From Prorocentrum cordatum (taxonomy: Eukaryota; Sar; Dinophyceae; Prorocentrales; Prorocentraceae), in NCBI GenBank assembly GCA_963575745.1, contig CAUYUJ010017982.1, positions 568,913 to 632,912 on the forward strand: DNA of 64,000 bases, in the 5' to 3' direction. The translations under genes were made by a program, and so were the position numbers. Shown one piece after another: positions 1 through 8,835 of this stretch. Every line of letters starts with the position of its first letter. Within the stretch, counting starts at the first letter, position 1. Under the pieces are notes generated by a model. The model was not told the origin of the DNA. It saw only the letters and a program-made list of their open reading frames with translations, and did not search any database.

Positions 1-1
1 C

Positions 2-961
2 GGCAGAAGCTCGCAGCGGTCATCCAGCCGCGCTCGCTCCGCCAAATTCGCCGACGAGCCCGGGGGGGACTGCGAGCACGAAGAAGAAGACGACAGCGAT
101 GCCGAAGTCAATGTCCAGGACACCGTCCGCCAAGAGCTCGAGGCTTCCAGTGCCGAGCTGGAGTCTTCCGACATCGACCTTGGCGAGGCATTCGACGGCG
201 ACGATTCGGCGGCGGCGGCGGAGGCAGCCGCAGCGGAGCTCGCCGCGATCCCCAAGGCCATGGCGACCAGTCGGTCGGCCCGGGAGGCCACCGAATGCCG
301 CGGGAAGTCTGCGCCGAAGCGGCGCCCCGCCAATGACCTGCAGCGTCGCGTGGACCAGCGCGAGAAGACTTCGCAGCGTTGGGGCTGCGGCGAGAAGGGG
401 CGCTGGGCCAGCGACAAGGAGCGCCCAGCACCGGGGGCCTGGAAGCACGCCCCCAAGGACAAGCCTAAGGGCGGAGGACGAGGCGATCTAGGAGGCCGCT
501 CCCGTCGCCAGGCGAACATCGCCGAGCAGGTCGTCGAGTTCGGCGACGAGGAAGTGATCCTGCATCCTGAAGGGCCCGTCACTCCAAAACCAGAGACGCT
601 GGTCTCCGAGCGCGCGGCCCCCGACCTGCCCGCGATCAATGCCGCCGGCAGCGGCGAGGGGCCCAACGACGACGGGGTCGGCCTAATCGACGTAGCCTGC
701 CTGTCCTGCGTCGCAAGTCTCAAGTGGCGCATGATGTAACGGGCCGAACTCATCAAGATGGGCCTCGCCGACCAAATCCTGGAGGGGCCCGGGGATGAGG
801 TCTGCCGCTCCTGGACAGACGGGGCGCTCTCGAGTAAGCTGCGCGTCGCCGCCCCGCTTGCGCACTGCGGCCGCGCGGGGGGGGGGGGGGGCGTCTTCAG
901 CGTCGCGGACAGCCCCGCGCTCGGCCTGCTGATCGGCAAGACTTCATCCAGCCCTCAATGA
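2..961 (+). pseudogene. copia gag C-terminus and protease fragment
   Basis: One frame is open from the left edge to a TAA at 737-739 and continues in the same frame to TGA at 959-961. The first part is acidic (runs of D and E, about 70-230). A degenerate CCHC knuckle follows around 370-420 (WGCGEKGRWASDKERP), with the first Cys and the His replaced. The protease-like part starts at the LIDVACLSC text (about 685-710), equivalent to the copia aspartic protease DTGA-like site with surrounding Cys, and resumes after the stop with a DSPALGLLIGK segment near 910-942. The catalytic region is therefore cut by a nonsense codon. Assignment rests on position and motif resemblance to dinoflagellate copia polyproteins. 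Confidence 0.65.
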
Positions 962-2054
962 ACGACGTCTCGCACTGGAAGGAGCAGTTCCGCATCGGGA
1001 ACCGCTCCCAGAAGCTTGCGACGAGCAGCGTGGGTCAGCCGCCATCAACCTCCAGCCAGAGGAGCGGCTTGCCACGAAGGAGGCAGGCAACGCGTTCGGC
1101 CCGAGGTTTACCGAGCCCAAAGCCCCCATCAACAAGACGGACGCCCTGCCAAACGTCAACGCCATGACCCGGGCCGAGCCCCTGGTCGAATCCATCGCGA
1201 AGCTCATCCCAAAAAGGAGCTGAACGTAACCAAACGCCCGCAGCCACGCCGCATCGCTGGATCATGACTTATGGCTTATGTGGCATCTGCTCTGACCTGC
1301 TGCTAAGCCGCAGCCACGCCACCTACACCTGCGGCAACACTGGCACCGCCTTCGACGGTCTGTGTCACCGATCCGCAGGACGGCTGCATCGCCTGCGGCA
1401 TCGGGCCCCGCGGGGGGCGCCTCCATCTCGGGTTCTGCCCCGACTGCGCGCGGCACCTCGGTCGCGCTCGACATCGAGACCAGCAGGCCGAAGGAGGTCA
1501 ACATCATGGAGAAGGAGCAGATAAAAGGTACGGACGCTCAAGAAGTGTACGTAGCCCCTACTCACCGCTGGCCAACGGTCGGCCATCGTCACCAACGAGA
1601 GCAGCACCTTGCCGCGAACGGACAGCCAGGTCATGAAGACTGATCTGGCCAAGTCAGCTACGGGTTCGGCTTCGATCGAGTTCAATTGCTACTGTTCTCT
1701 ACGAGCGGCGCTGCAATCCAGGCAGCAAGCTCAGCAATAAGTGGGCCGATCGTCGAGGGGCCGCTGTCAGATGTGGACATCCCCACTGCGATCTCTCTCG
1801 CCAGCGCGTAGCCACATGGCTCGAAGGGAGGGGCAGGAAGGAACTGCGCAGAGGGCAGAGCGTGCGAATACATGCAGCTTTCCCCAGTGCGCCATGGACT
1901 TCACTGCAACGCCTCATCGTCAAGATCGACCCCGGGAAGTTGCCGCAGCTCCACATGGACAGAACGCACTCTGAGAATATGGTCGCCCCTTTCATGAAGT
2001 TCATGGGCCACCTCCGCAAAGAGCCCGCGCCCTTCAAGCGGCCGCGCTCTTGCG
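962..2054 (+). pseudogene. degenerate copia spacer between protease and integrase
   Basis: Only short coding-like pieces are visible. One frame from about 1011 to the TGA ending at 1220 reads like protein (for example FGPRFTEPKAPINK), and others lie near 1360-1640 and 1862-2090. None carries a motif I recognise. Given the flanking protease and integrase pieces, this is most simply the decayed linker of the same polyprotein. I see no separate gene here. Confidence 0.4.
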
Positions 2055-2402
2055 ATGGCTGGAGCCAGGAAGAAGATCTACAGGGCCGCTGAACTGAAGG
2101 ACCAGCTGCCCGGGATCATCGACTTCGACGGCTGCGCCGGCAACCTGAAGACCAAGAAAGGGGGCCCGATCAAGAAGCCTTGGAAGATCATCGCCGACCG
2201 CTTCGGGATTGATGACTCGATGCGCAAGCACTGCAACGGCGCGCAGCGCCGCGCCGAGGCTCGCGGCCGAGACGCGAAGAACAGCGATAACGACACACCG
2301 ACGAGGAGTTCGCGAAGGTTCTCGCCAAGCAGCTGCGCAAGCCAAACAAGACGGCCCCCGCGAAGCGAGCCCTACGCAGCCAACGAGACGAAGGGCCGCT
2401 AG
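2055..2402 (+). pseudogene. copia pre-integrase region with lysine-rich domain
   Basis: Residues 1-75 (GCAGNLKTKKGGPIKKPW and following) look like a domain often seen in dinoflagellate retroelements just before the integrase. It normally carries a Cys/His pattern (C-G-x-H), which is mostly lost here. Around 2300 the coding text moves to another frame (TDEEFAKVLAKQLRKPNK), so the C-terminal 35 residues of this open frame are probably shifted. A similarly placed domain seems to exist in the unrelated retroelement near 31.3 kb. Function unknown. Confidence 0.45.
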
Positions 2403-2469
2403 AAAACAGCACCAGCGCGAGCGGCGACAGCAGGACCAGCGCTAACGGCGGCGGAGGAGCGGGCCCTCA

Positions 2470-3540
2470 AGTTCGCCATCGTGCAGCTCGGCGTCAACGC
2501 GGGGCATCGTGCCAACGATTCGCTGGCCCGCCGATCCGCGTCGCTGGCGGATCCGAGAGAGCGGCTGAGATGGCCCTCAACCTGTCTTGCGAAGTCTGCG
2601 CCGCCAATCAACGACTCCTGCCGCGCCTTCCTGGGGGGAATCAAACTGGACAAGGACTTCGACAACTCCATCGGAGTAGACCTCCTCATTCCCGCCGACT
2701 CTGCCAGCAACAAGCCGATCATCCTGAATGTGGTCGACCTCGCCGCTGGATTAACCCTCTGTGGTAATGGCCACTAGACATCCCGCTGTGGTCTTTGCTA
2801 TCATCCCACAGATATGGACTGCGCCATTTGCGGCGCCACGCTGGGTGATGTTTGATGGGGGAGGAGACTTCGAGAGGGAGCTTTCGAAGGAACTCGAAGA
2901 CATAGGCTGTCGCCGAATGACTGCTGCTGCTGCTGCCACGCCGCAGCAGAACGCCACCGTGGAAAGACACGACAGCGCGTGGAAGGTCCACGCCAGGAGG
3001 CTGATCGACCAGTTCAGCATCAGGTTCGACCAGGCCGATAACGCCCACAATATCCAATGGCTGCTCGCCTCTGTTTGCTGGGCATGAACAGCTCAGTCAA
3101 CGCCGGCGGATATTCGCCAGCTCAGCGGGCGCTCGGACGTGGACTTAGATGGCCACGCCGCCTGCCGGACAACGCGGCAAGGCTTTCACTGCGCGAGCGC
3201 GTCGCGTCTGACAAGCCCTTCTCCGAGAGGGTCGCCATCGCGAAGGCCGCCCAGACCTCCATTCAGCAGTTGCGCTTCAAGCAGTCCCTGTCCACGGCTC
3301 TGCTTGCCCGCTCGCGAGCAGATGGAGCTCAGCGCGCCCGCGGCGCCTGTCAGACCGGCGACCAGATGCGCCAGGGGGGAAGGCAAGCCCGAGCGAGGGC
3401 GGGCCTTGCAGCGTCACGGCAACGGCGTCATCATTGGGTTCGAAGGCACCTCGGGCGCACGGGCCAGCCACCGCCCGCAACCGCGAAGGTCGACCGCGGG
3501 CACCTACGATGCGCCACCGCGTCGGAGCTCGCGCCCTAGG
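2470..3540 (+). pseudogene. copia integrase, frameshifted but with D,D35E spacing
   Basis: The pieces in order are a pre-integrase zinc module (GHRANDSLAR in one frame, then SCEVCAAN with its CxxC in the next, near 2590-2610), the catalytic core start (IGVDLL, Asp at 2679-2681), the strand with GLTLC, then FDGGGDFEREL (Asp at 2854-2856) and TPQQNATVERH (Glu at 2962-2964). The second Asp and the Glu are exactly 35 residues apart, the classic retroviral-type D,D35E. A GYSPAQRALGRG segment at about 3110-3150 is typical of the integrase C-terminal side in copia. Three frames are needed, so no functional protein can be made. Confidence 0.75.
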
Positions 3541-3763
3541 GGCACGCTTCGAACGCCGCAAACGGCGACCAACCGCCGCCGCCGCCAGGACAGCCTCCAA
3601 CTAATCAACATCAGCCCCCAGACGAACCACGCCCACCAGGCCCTGGAGGCGGAGGAGGAGGCTGCGCACCGCCACCGCCACCAAGCGGAGGAGATGGAGG
3701 ACCACCACCACCCGCTAGAGGAGGAGGTGATGAGAACGCGCCCGTGGCTCGTGGACGCCATCT

Positions 3764-5287
3764 GTGCCTGCGCCTCCGGTGCCCGCGCCTATCGCGCGGC
3801 GCAACTTCGGGAACGTCGAAGACGCCCCTGGCAACAGTCGGGACCATGAACTCGCCGAATGGATTCGTCGAGAGCAAGGAGATGATCAGTTTGCCACGAG
3901 TGCAGGAGCAAGTGGCAGTGGTTCAGCGCCGACGCCTATGAGAGGAGCCCTTGCGCCGCCCCTGCCAGCGCCGGTGGAGCCGCCGCCCGCGGCGCGAACT
4001 GCGCTACCTGACCCAGGAAATGCCGCCGCCCCACCAGCTGCATCGGCTGACCCGCCGCCAGCTGCGCAACCTGCAGAATTTCGGATCGGCGCGCCCGAAC
4101 CAGCACAAGTAGGACCTGTCGAAGGAGACGGAGAAGGTTCGGACTGCTCCAAGTCCGAAATGATTCGCAACTGGGCGAAGGCCATTGACCGAGCTCTTCA
4201 ACGAGGTAGGTTCGAGGAGACGGACGTCCGCACCCGCGCCGACAAGCGCGACGGGCTCTTGGGCGACCTACCCGAGTGCTTCAAGAAGCCCAGAAACACC
4301 AACAATATCGACCTCTACTTGGACGGTTACTTCCAGAACAACTCTGACGAGCTGCGCTCGCCCATTCAGCTCCAGGAGATCCTGCTCGCCGGAAGGGCCG
4401 CCGACAGGGAGCTCAAGTACGACGCCCTCTCCAACGTGGAGACGAAGCCCACGGGCGAAGCCGCGAAGGTCGAGTGGCCCGCGTGGGCGGAGACGGCCCC
4501 CCGCCGGAAGCTGCCGTCCAAGGAGTCGGAGGAGCTCCTGAGGCGCAACCCTGCGACGCGCCTGGTCGGCGCGCGCTGGGTGCTCGCGCGCAAGGCCCTG
4601 AATCTCACAAAGGCCCGCCTTCTGGCCCAAGCCTGCCAGGAGGGCAAGTCCCAGATTCGCACCGACGCGCCCGGTGGGCCAGGGGGCGCGCTCTGCCTGG
4701 CACTGGCCGCCGCTTCGCAATCCGGCTGGGACCTCGCGCCCCGCGACGCCATGGCGGCCTGCCTCCAATCGGGCAACGTTGAGGGGCTGCTGCTTCTGCG
4801 CATGCCGGCCGAGAACCCACCGCCAGGGACTCTTCCTGGCGAGATCGCGACGGGGGCTGGCGCCATGGCACCCGAGACTCTGGAAGGCAGCGATACCAGT
4901 GCGCCCAGATGGTCTTCGAGGAGCACGGCCTCATCGAGAGCAAGCTCGGGAAGTCTCTACTACTTCTATGACGCCAAGGGCCTCGCCGCCACGGTGCACC
5001 CCCGCGTGGGCGACTTCCTCGTCGCCCAGCGCAACGACTCCAGCACGTGGAAGTGCAATATCGCTTCCCTGGAGAAGGTGCTTCACCTAAAGAGGGTTGA
5101 GTGCACCATCAAGCACTGCGGCCGGACCATCGCCAAATCCGACGACGAGTTCCGCGTCACTCAAGCGACTGCCGCCGCGCAGGTCAACTTCGTCGAGCTC
5201 GCAACGAAGTCTCAAGCTACCGCCGCACTCTCGGGCAAATGCTCTGGCTTGCAGCACGGGCCCGAGTCGACGTCGCCTGCCACGTGA
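3764..5287 (+). pseudogene. copia reverse transcriptase fragment
   Basis: A 507-residue open frame. The first 130 residues are a Pro/Ala-rich linker. RT similarity begins near residue 260 (ARWVLARKALNLTKARLLAQ), followed by an IRTDAP segment and WDLAPRDAMAACLQ, which corresponds to the copia palm motif with its DAxxAFL-type Asp. A LLLLRMP segment follows, and the frame then slips near 4905-4960. The expected YVDD box appears as a damaged VHPRVGDFLVA around 4995-5030. The C-terminal residues after about 5200 are out of frame with the continuing gene, which moves into the frame of the next entry. Confidence 0.75.
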
Positions 5288-5943
5288 GCCTCGCCGCCCA
5301 TTTAACCAACGTCACCACCGTGGCCGACGCCGAGGTCCTGAACGAGACCGTCACCTATGTGCACGGTTGCGCCGATTTCGCCATCGCGCCCAAACGGAAC
5401 CTTATTGACTTGAAGACGCGCATGACGCTCTGCTTCAGCGAAACAACTTTCGCCAACGTAGACGGGGTCAAGAACCAGTGGAGCACGGTCATGGGCCTCA
5501 CCCGCAACCCGCGCAGTGTCATCGGAAACCGCTACGACTTGTTCTTGCCCGTCGCCTGGCACTCTGGCGCGGTCAAAAGATCCGCGAAATCTACGCTGGC
5601 CGCGGAGGGCTACGCCACCCTCGAGGGAACCGAGATCAACACTTGCTTCCGCCAGCTTCTCACGGAGGCCTACAACCCGAAGAAGCTGGTCAAGGAGATC
5701 GACGACCTCGGTCTCCAGCGCCCAGGGGAGGTCTACAGCGACAGCAAGGGCCTGGCCACGCACATCACGTCGGACTTTGGCCCGTCCACCGACGAAGGGT
5801 TCCGCATCATCGCCTCGACGATCAAGGAGTCCGTGCACCCCAACAACGAGCTCCGCCTGACCTGGATTCCTACCTGGCGCATGGTCGCAGATGCCCTCAC
5901 CAAGGTCATGGAGACGGGAGTCCTGCTCGCCATCTTCGGCTGA
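5180..5943 (+). pseudogene. copia connection and RNase H domain
   Basis: Coding text continues from the previous frame at about 5180-5240. It includes a HVSLAAHLTNVTTVADAEVLN segment typical of copia elements between RT and RNase H, then the RNase H core: STLAAEGYATLEG (E), VYSDSKGLATHIT (D) and finally WRMVADALTK, the characteristic copia RNase H end with its catalytic Asp. The frame stops at 5941-5943 right after the domain. A conserved-looking tail continues in another frame. Confidence 0.75.
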
Positions 5944-6698
5944 AGCCCAACTTCGGTACCAAGCAGCCCAACGCTGCCATGATGGCCTCGGTCCTGATGA
6001 CCTGCGTCGGAAATGTCAATGGCCAACCCACACCATCGTCGCCAATCGACCTGAGCTACTACTGGTACACGTGCTACATCACCAGTTTCGCGATGTTCCT
6101 CGGCACGGCCTTCGGGTTCAGTACCCTCGCGGTCATGTGGCACACCATGCGCCAAAACGAGCTCCTTGGGACTTCGCTGCGGAGCGAGTCCGGGAACATC
6201 ACCCCGGACGGGAAGGCCGCCGACTGGGTAGACGCAACAACGCGCGCCCGGCACCTATGCCTCAAGACGCCGACGGGGGACGTGGACATGCAGGACCCGC
6301 CGCAGCATATGGCCATCACTGCCGCCCACAGTTCGGCAGGTGCTGCCTCGTCGTCAGGGCCAGCCGCCGCTCCGTCACCACTTGGACACTTCCTGCTGGC
6401 ATCGTCAGCTGCATCGTCGCCACTTGCGGTGCCGAGCTCGTCGTCAGCAGGCGTGGTGTCCTGGAGCGGATCGACGCCTGCGGCCTCGCCGCTGGAAATG
6501 AACGGCTTTATCGGGCAGGGCCACAACACCCGCATTGGCCACAACCCGCACAGCGTGTACATCACCTGCAAGACCTACAGGCGCCATGCAGCCGAGCTTC
6601 GTCACAGTTTCCGCTTTCACGCTCCAGATGTCACGAAGATGCATCATACGGTGAGGCCCGAGCTGGAGAACCGCTGGAGGCAGATTATGGCAGATTGA
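5944..6698 (+). pseudogene. C-terminal tail of copia polyprotein with one membrane segment
   Basis: Downstream of RNase H an open frame of about 250 residues runs to TGA at 6696-6698. It contains a 20-25 residue hydrophobic stretch at about 6057-6140 (YYWYTCYITSFAMFLGTAFG) followed by Met/Trp/His and a charged region, which looks like a single transmembrane helix. A Ser/Ala-rich linker and a basic, His-containing end follow (about 6540-6690). Canonical copia polyproteins end near the RNase H domain, so this is an extension. It could be part of the element or the start of unrelated sequence. The join to RNase H needs a frame change. Confidence 0.5.
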
Positions 6699-7082
6699 CG
6701 GCACGACGCCAGTGGAGCCGAAGCCCCCGGTGAAGGGCAAGACAGAGACGCGTCCGCATGAGATTTTTTCGCCGTCACCCGTAGCCACTGCTGCTAGCGG
6801 CAACTTGATCCACCGCCGCGAGAGAAGCGTCAATTTGTTGTGTGCACTGTTTGCCACTGGTGATTACGATCACCCCTCTGTCTGCTCCGCTACCGCGGTT
6901 TCCGCCTAGCACCGTCTCATAACGAAGTAATAGGAATCCTCGAGCCGAGAGCCTGTGCGAATTGAGCCTGCAAGTTCGTGTAGCACCCGTTGTTTCGCCC
7001 AGAGGGCAGCCTGCGTTGCAAACCCAGCAAGCCTTTTGCCTGCAAGTAGCCGGGTTGAGGTGCAGTGCGCGGCACTCCCCGA

Positions 7083-7084
<2 letters not shown>
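6699..7084. other. non-coding 3' flank of the copia element
   Basis: No gene is visible. The stretch is less GC-rich than the copia coding sequence, and its position fits a 3' untranslated region or LTR remnant. No terminal repeat copy exists inside the window to test this. Confidence 0.4.

Positions 7085-7116
<32 letters not shown>
7085..7116. repeat. (AT)16 microsatellite at one end of the DIRS-type element
   Basis: A perfect alternating AT run directly abuts the outer end of the B2 repeat at 7117. A second TA run (14788-14802) lies at the outer end of the A1 repeat at the other terminus, so both ends of the element sit on TA repeats. Confidence 0.9.
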
Positions 7117-7118
<2 letters not shown>

Positions 7119-7360
7119 TTCTCTCACCTGTTTTTGTGCACTCCGCCAGGGAGCTTGTCAGGCCAGGACCTCTGGGGGCTACTCAGGGGTCATTCCAGGA
7201 GTTGGGAGAGGTCCCGTCCCTTCAGCGGCATCCAAGGGCCTCCCAACCCGCCTGGCACAGCCGTGGCGCTTAAGCACCCGCGCTGCGTCCCAGACGCGCT
7301 GACACACTTGCACCGCCGGGAGGTTAAACGTCACCAACCCCTGAACCCCCTAGCTCTCTC
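7117..7360 (-). repeat. split direct repeat B2 (outer 3' terminal copy)
   Basis: A 244-bp block, identical by eye to 7544-7787. Its outer end meets the (AT)16 run at 7116. Divergence starts right after 7360 (gtcctgg here, cacggtc after 7787), which defines the inner boundary. Confidence 0.9.
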
Positions 7361-7438
7361 GTCCTGGCAAATACTCGCGCGGAGGCAGGCACGGCCACGC
7401 GCGAGACGGTAGCAATGCTGCCCCCTGTCTGTGGGTGG
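7361..7438. other. 78-bp spacer between repeats A2 and B2
   Basis: A unique sequence between the inner ends of A2 and B2 with no second copy nearby. In the usual description of PAT/Ngaro elements the A2 and B2 repeats abut, so this may be an insertion or part of a longer repeat whose partner was lost. Confidence 0.6.
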
Positions 7439-7543
7439 GCCAACACAGCTACGGCAGATGGATGAAACTCAACCGTTATCCATCAACGGCGTCGCGCACG
7501 CTCAGGTGGACTCCGCATAGGTTTCCTTGGAAGGTTCATATAT
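7439..7543 (-). repeat. split direct repeat A2 (internal copy)
   Basis: A 105-bp block identical to 14689-14793. It ends in a short catatat at 7537-7543 that joins directly to B1 at 7544. The B1/A2 junction is therefore the same as the fusion of the two element termini, as expected for a circular intermediate. Confidence 0.9.
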
Positions 7544-7787
7544 GCTTCTCTCACCTGTTTTTGTGCACTCCGCCAGGGAGCTTGTCAGGCCAGGACCTCT
7601 GGGGGCTACTCAGGGGTCATTCCAGGAGTTGGGAGAGGTCCCGTCCCTTCAGCGGCATCCAAGGGCCTCCCAACCCGCCTGGCACAGCCGTGGCGCTTAA
7701 GCACCCGCGCTGCGTCCCAGACGCGCTGACACACTTGCACCGCCGGGAGGTTAAACGTCACCAACCCCTGAACCCCCTAGCTCTCTC
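7544..7787 (-). repeat. split direct repeat B1 (internal copy)
   Basis: The second identical copy of the 244-bp B block, lying between the recombinase gene and A2. From 7788 to 7920 there is about 130 bp of 3' untranslated sequence before the recombinase stop codon. Confidence 0.9.
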
Positions 7788-7920
7788 CACGGTCCCTACT
7801 CTGGCAAAAGCCGCTCCCTCTTGCTCTTACTTATGCCCTCCACCTCGTTGTAATGAAATGAGGGAAGAAAGGTGGAGGATGGGCGGGACAGACAGACAGG
7901 CAGTACAAAGCAAGAAAAGT

Positions 7921-8835
7921 TCATCTCGCTTCTGCTCGCAGGCGGGACGCGAGCAGGCCGCAGCGCTTCCGCTGCGCGGGCGAGAGATTTAATTGAGTGG
8001 CCTCGGCGACGGCATCCTGGACATACAAGCGGGCCGTGCGCGCCGAGGCCCATCTGCCTCGGAGCAGCGTCTGCTCCATGGAGCCATGGCTGCGGAAGTC
8101 GGCGGAGGCGCCGCCCCTCCGCCAGCTGTAGAGGGTGAGCTTAGCATCCTGCAGTTCCAGCAGCTCACGCACTCGGCTGAAAGTGTTCATGAAACTGCTT
8201 GGCTCCATTCCGAGGCACAAGTCCTGTCCGTGCGCCTGAGCCTTTGCTCTAGCAAGGAGGGCGACCGCTACACCACTCCGCACGAGCACGAACTCTCGGG
8301 CACCAGTCTGATGCTGGCTCTTGGCGTTGCGCAGCTGCAGCACGGCCATTCGTCGGAGTGGGTACAGCTGTACATCGGACCACACGAGCGAGGTCATCTC
8401 ACCCGTCCGGAGGAAAGCATCGTAGCCCGCAGCCAGCACCGCCGCAGCACCGAGCTGGCCTACGGCTGCAAATGCACCAGCGAATGCTGCCGCGATCAGC
8501 GGACCAATCGGCAGCGCCCGCCCAGCTGGCTCCAGTCGTTGCCACGTCTTGGCCAAGCGCCAGCTGTCCCGCAGGTGCCCTCGCACGGGCGGGAAAGCGT
8601 GCGTGATGCCAGCAATAGCATTATTAACTTCGAACAAAGATCCTCCGCTCAGCCAGCGGCTCTCAATGAAGGCGGCCACGCCAGCGTCGACCTGAGCGGG
8701 CGTCTGCGGCTGCCGGTGCTCCTGGATCCAGAAATCAACGACTTCATCGACTGCCGCACGGTACCGCTGCAGGGTGAGTGGCGTGACCATCGCCTCCCTC
8801 AGCGGTTGGGATCTCGCTGCAGCTCGTCGCGCCAT
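7921..8835 (-). CDS. tyrosine recombinase of the DIRS-type element
   Basis: This enzyme would integrate the circular DNA copy in place of a DDE integrase. The frame is open from 9321, but recognisable protein begins near Met at 8835 or Met at 8790 (MVTPLTLQRYRAAVDEVVDF), so I start at 8835, overlapping the end of ORF2 in another frame. An N-terminal SAM-like helical region is followed by the catalytic domain: FLRTGE gives the first Arg, LYSWRRGGAS stands at the HxxR box (Tyr in place of His, Arg kept), GRW is the H/W position, and TARLYVQDA carries the nucleophile Tyr. The stop is TGA at 7921-7923. The length is normal for this class. Confidence 0.85.
   Translation of the reverse strand: MARRAAARSQPLREAMVTPLTLQRYRAAVDEVVDFWIQEHRQPQTPAQVDAGVAAFIESRWLSGGSLFEVNNAIAGITHAFPPVRGHLRDSWRLAKTWQRLEPAGRALPIGPLIAAAFAGAFAAVGQLGAAAVLAAGYDAFLRTGEMTSLVWSDVQLYPLRRMAVLQLRNAKSQHQTGAREFVLVRSGVAVALLARAKAQAHGQDLCLGMEPSSFMNTFSRVRELLELQDAKLTLYSWRRGGASADFRSHGSMEQTLLRGRWASARTARLYVQDAVAEATQLNLSPAQRKRCGLLASRLRAEAR

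Larger units (their letters stand above)
2..6698 (+). mobile_element. Ty1/copia-type retrotransposon, degenerate, 5' end outside window
   Basis: Protein-like segments on the plus strand follow the copia order: gag with a zinc-knuckle remnant, protease, GAG-pre-integrase and integrase core, reverse transcriptase, then RNase H ending in a DALTK motif, which is typical of copia RNase H. The reading frame changes at least seven times and has in-frame stops at 737-739 and 959-961, so this copy is dead. The 5' LTR, if any, lies upstream of the window. I could not define a 3' LTR in 6699-7084 because there is no second copy to compare it with. Confidence 0.85.
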
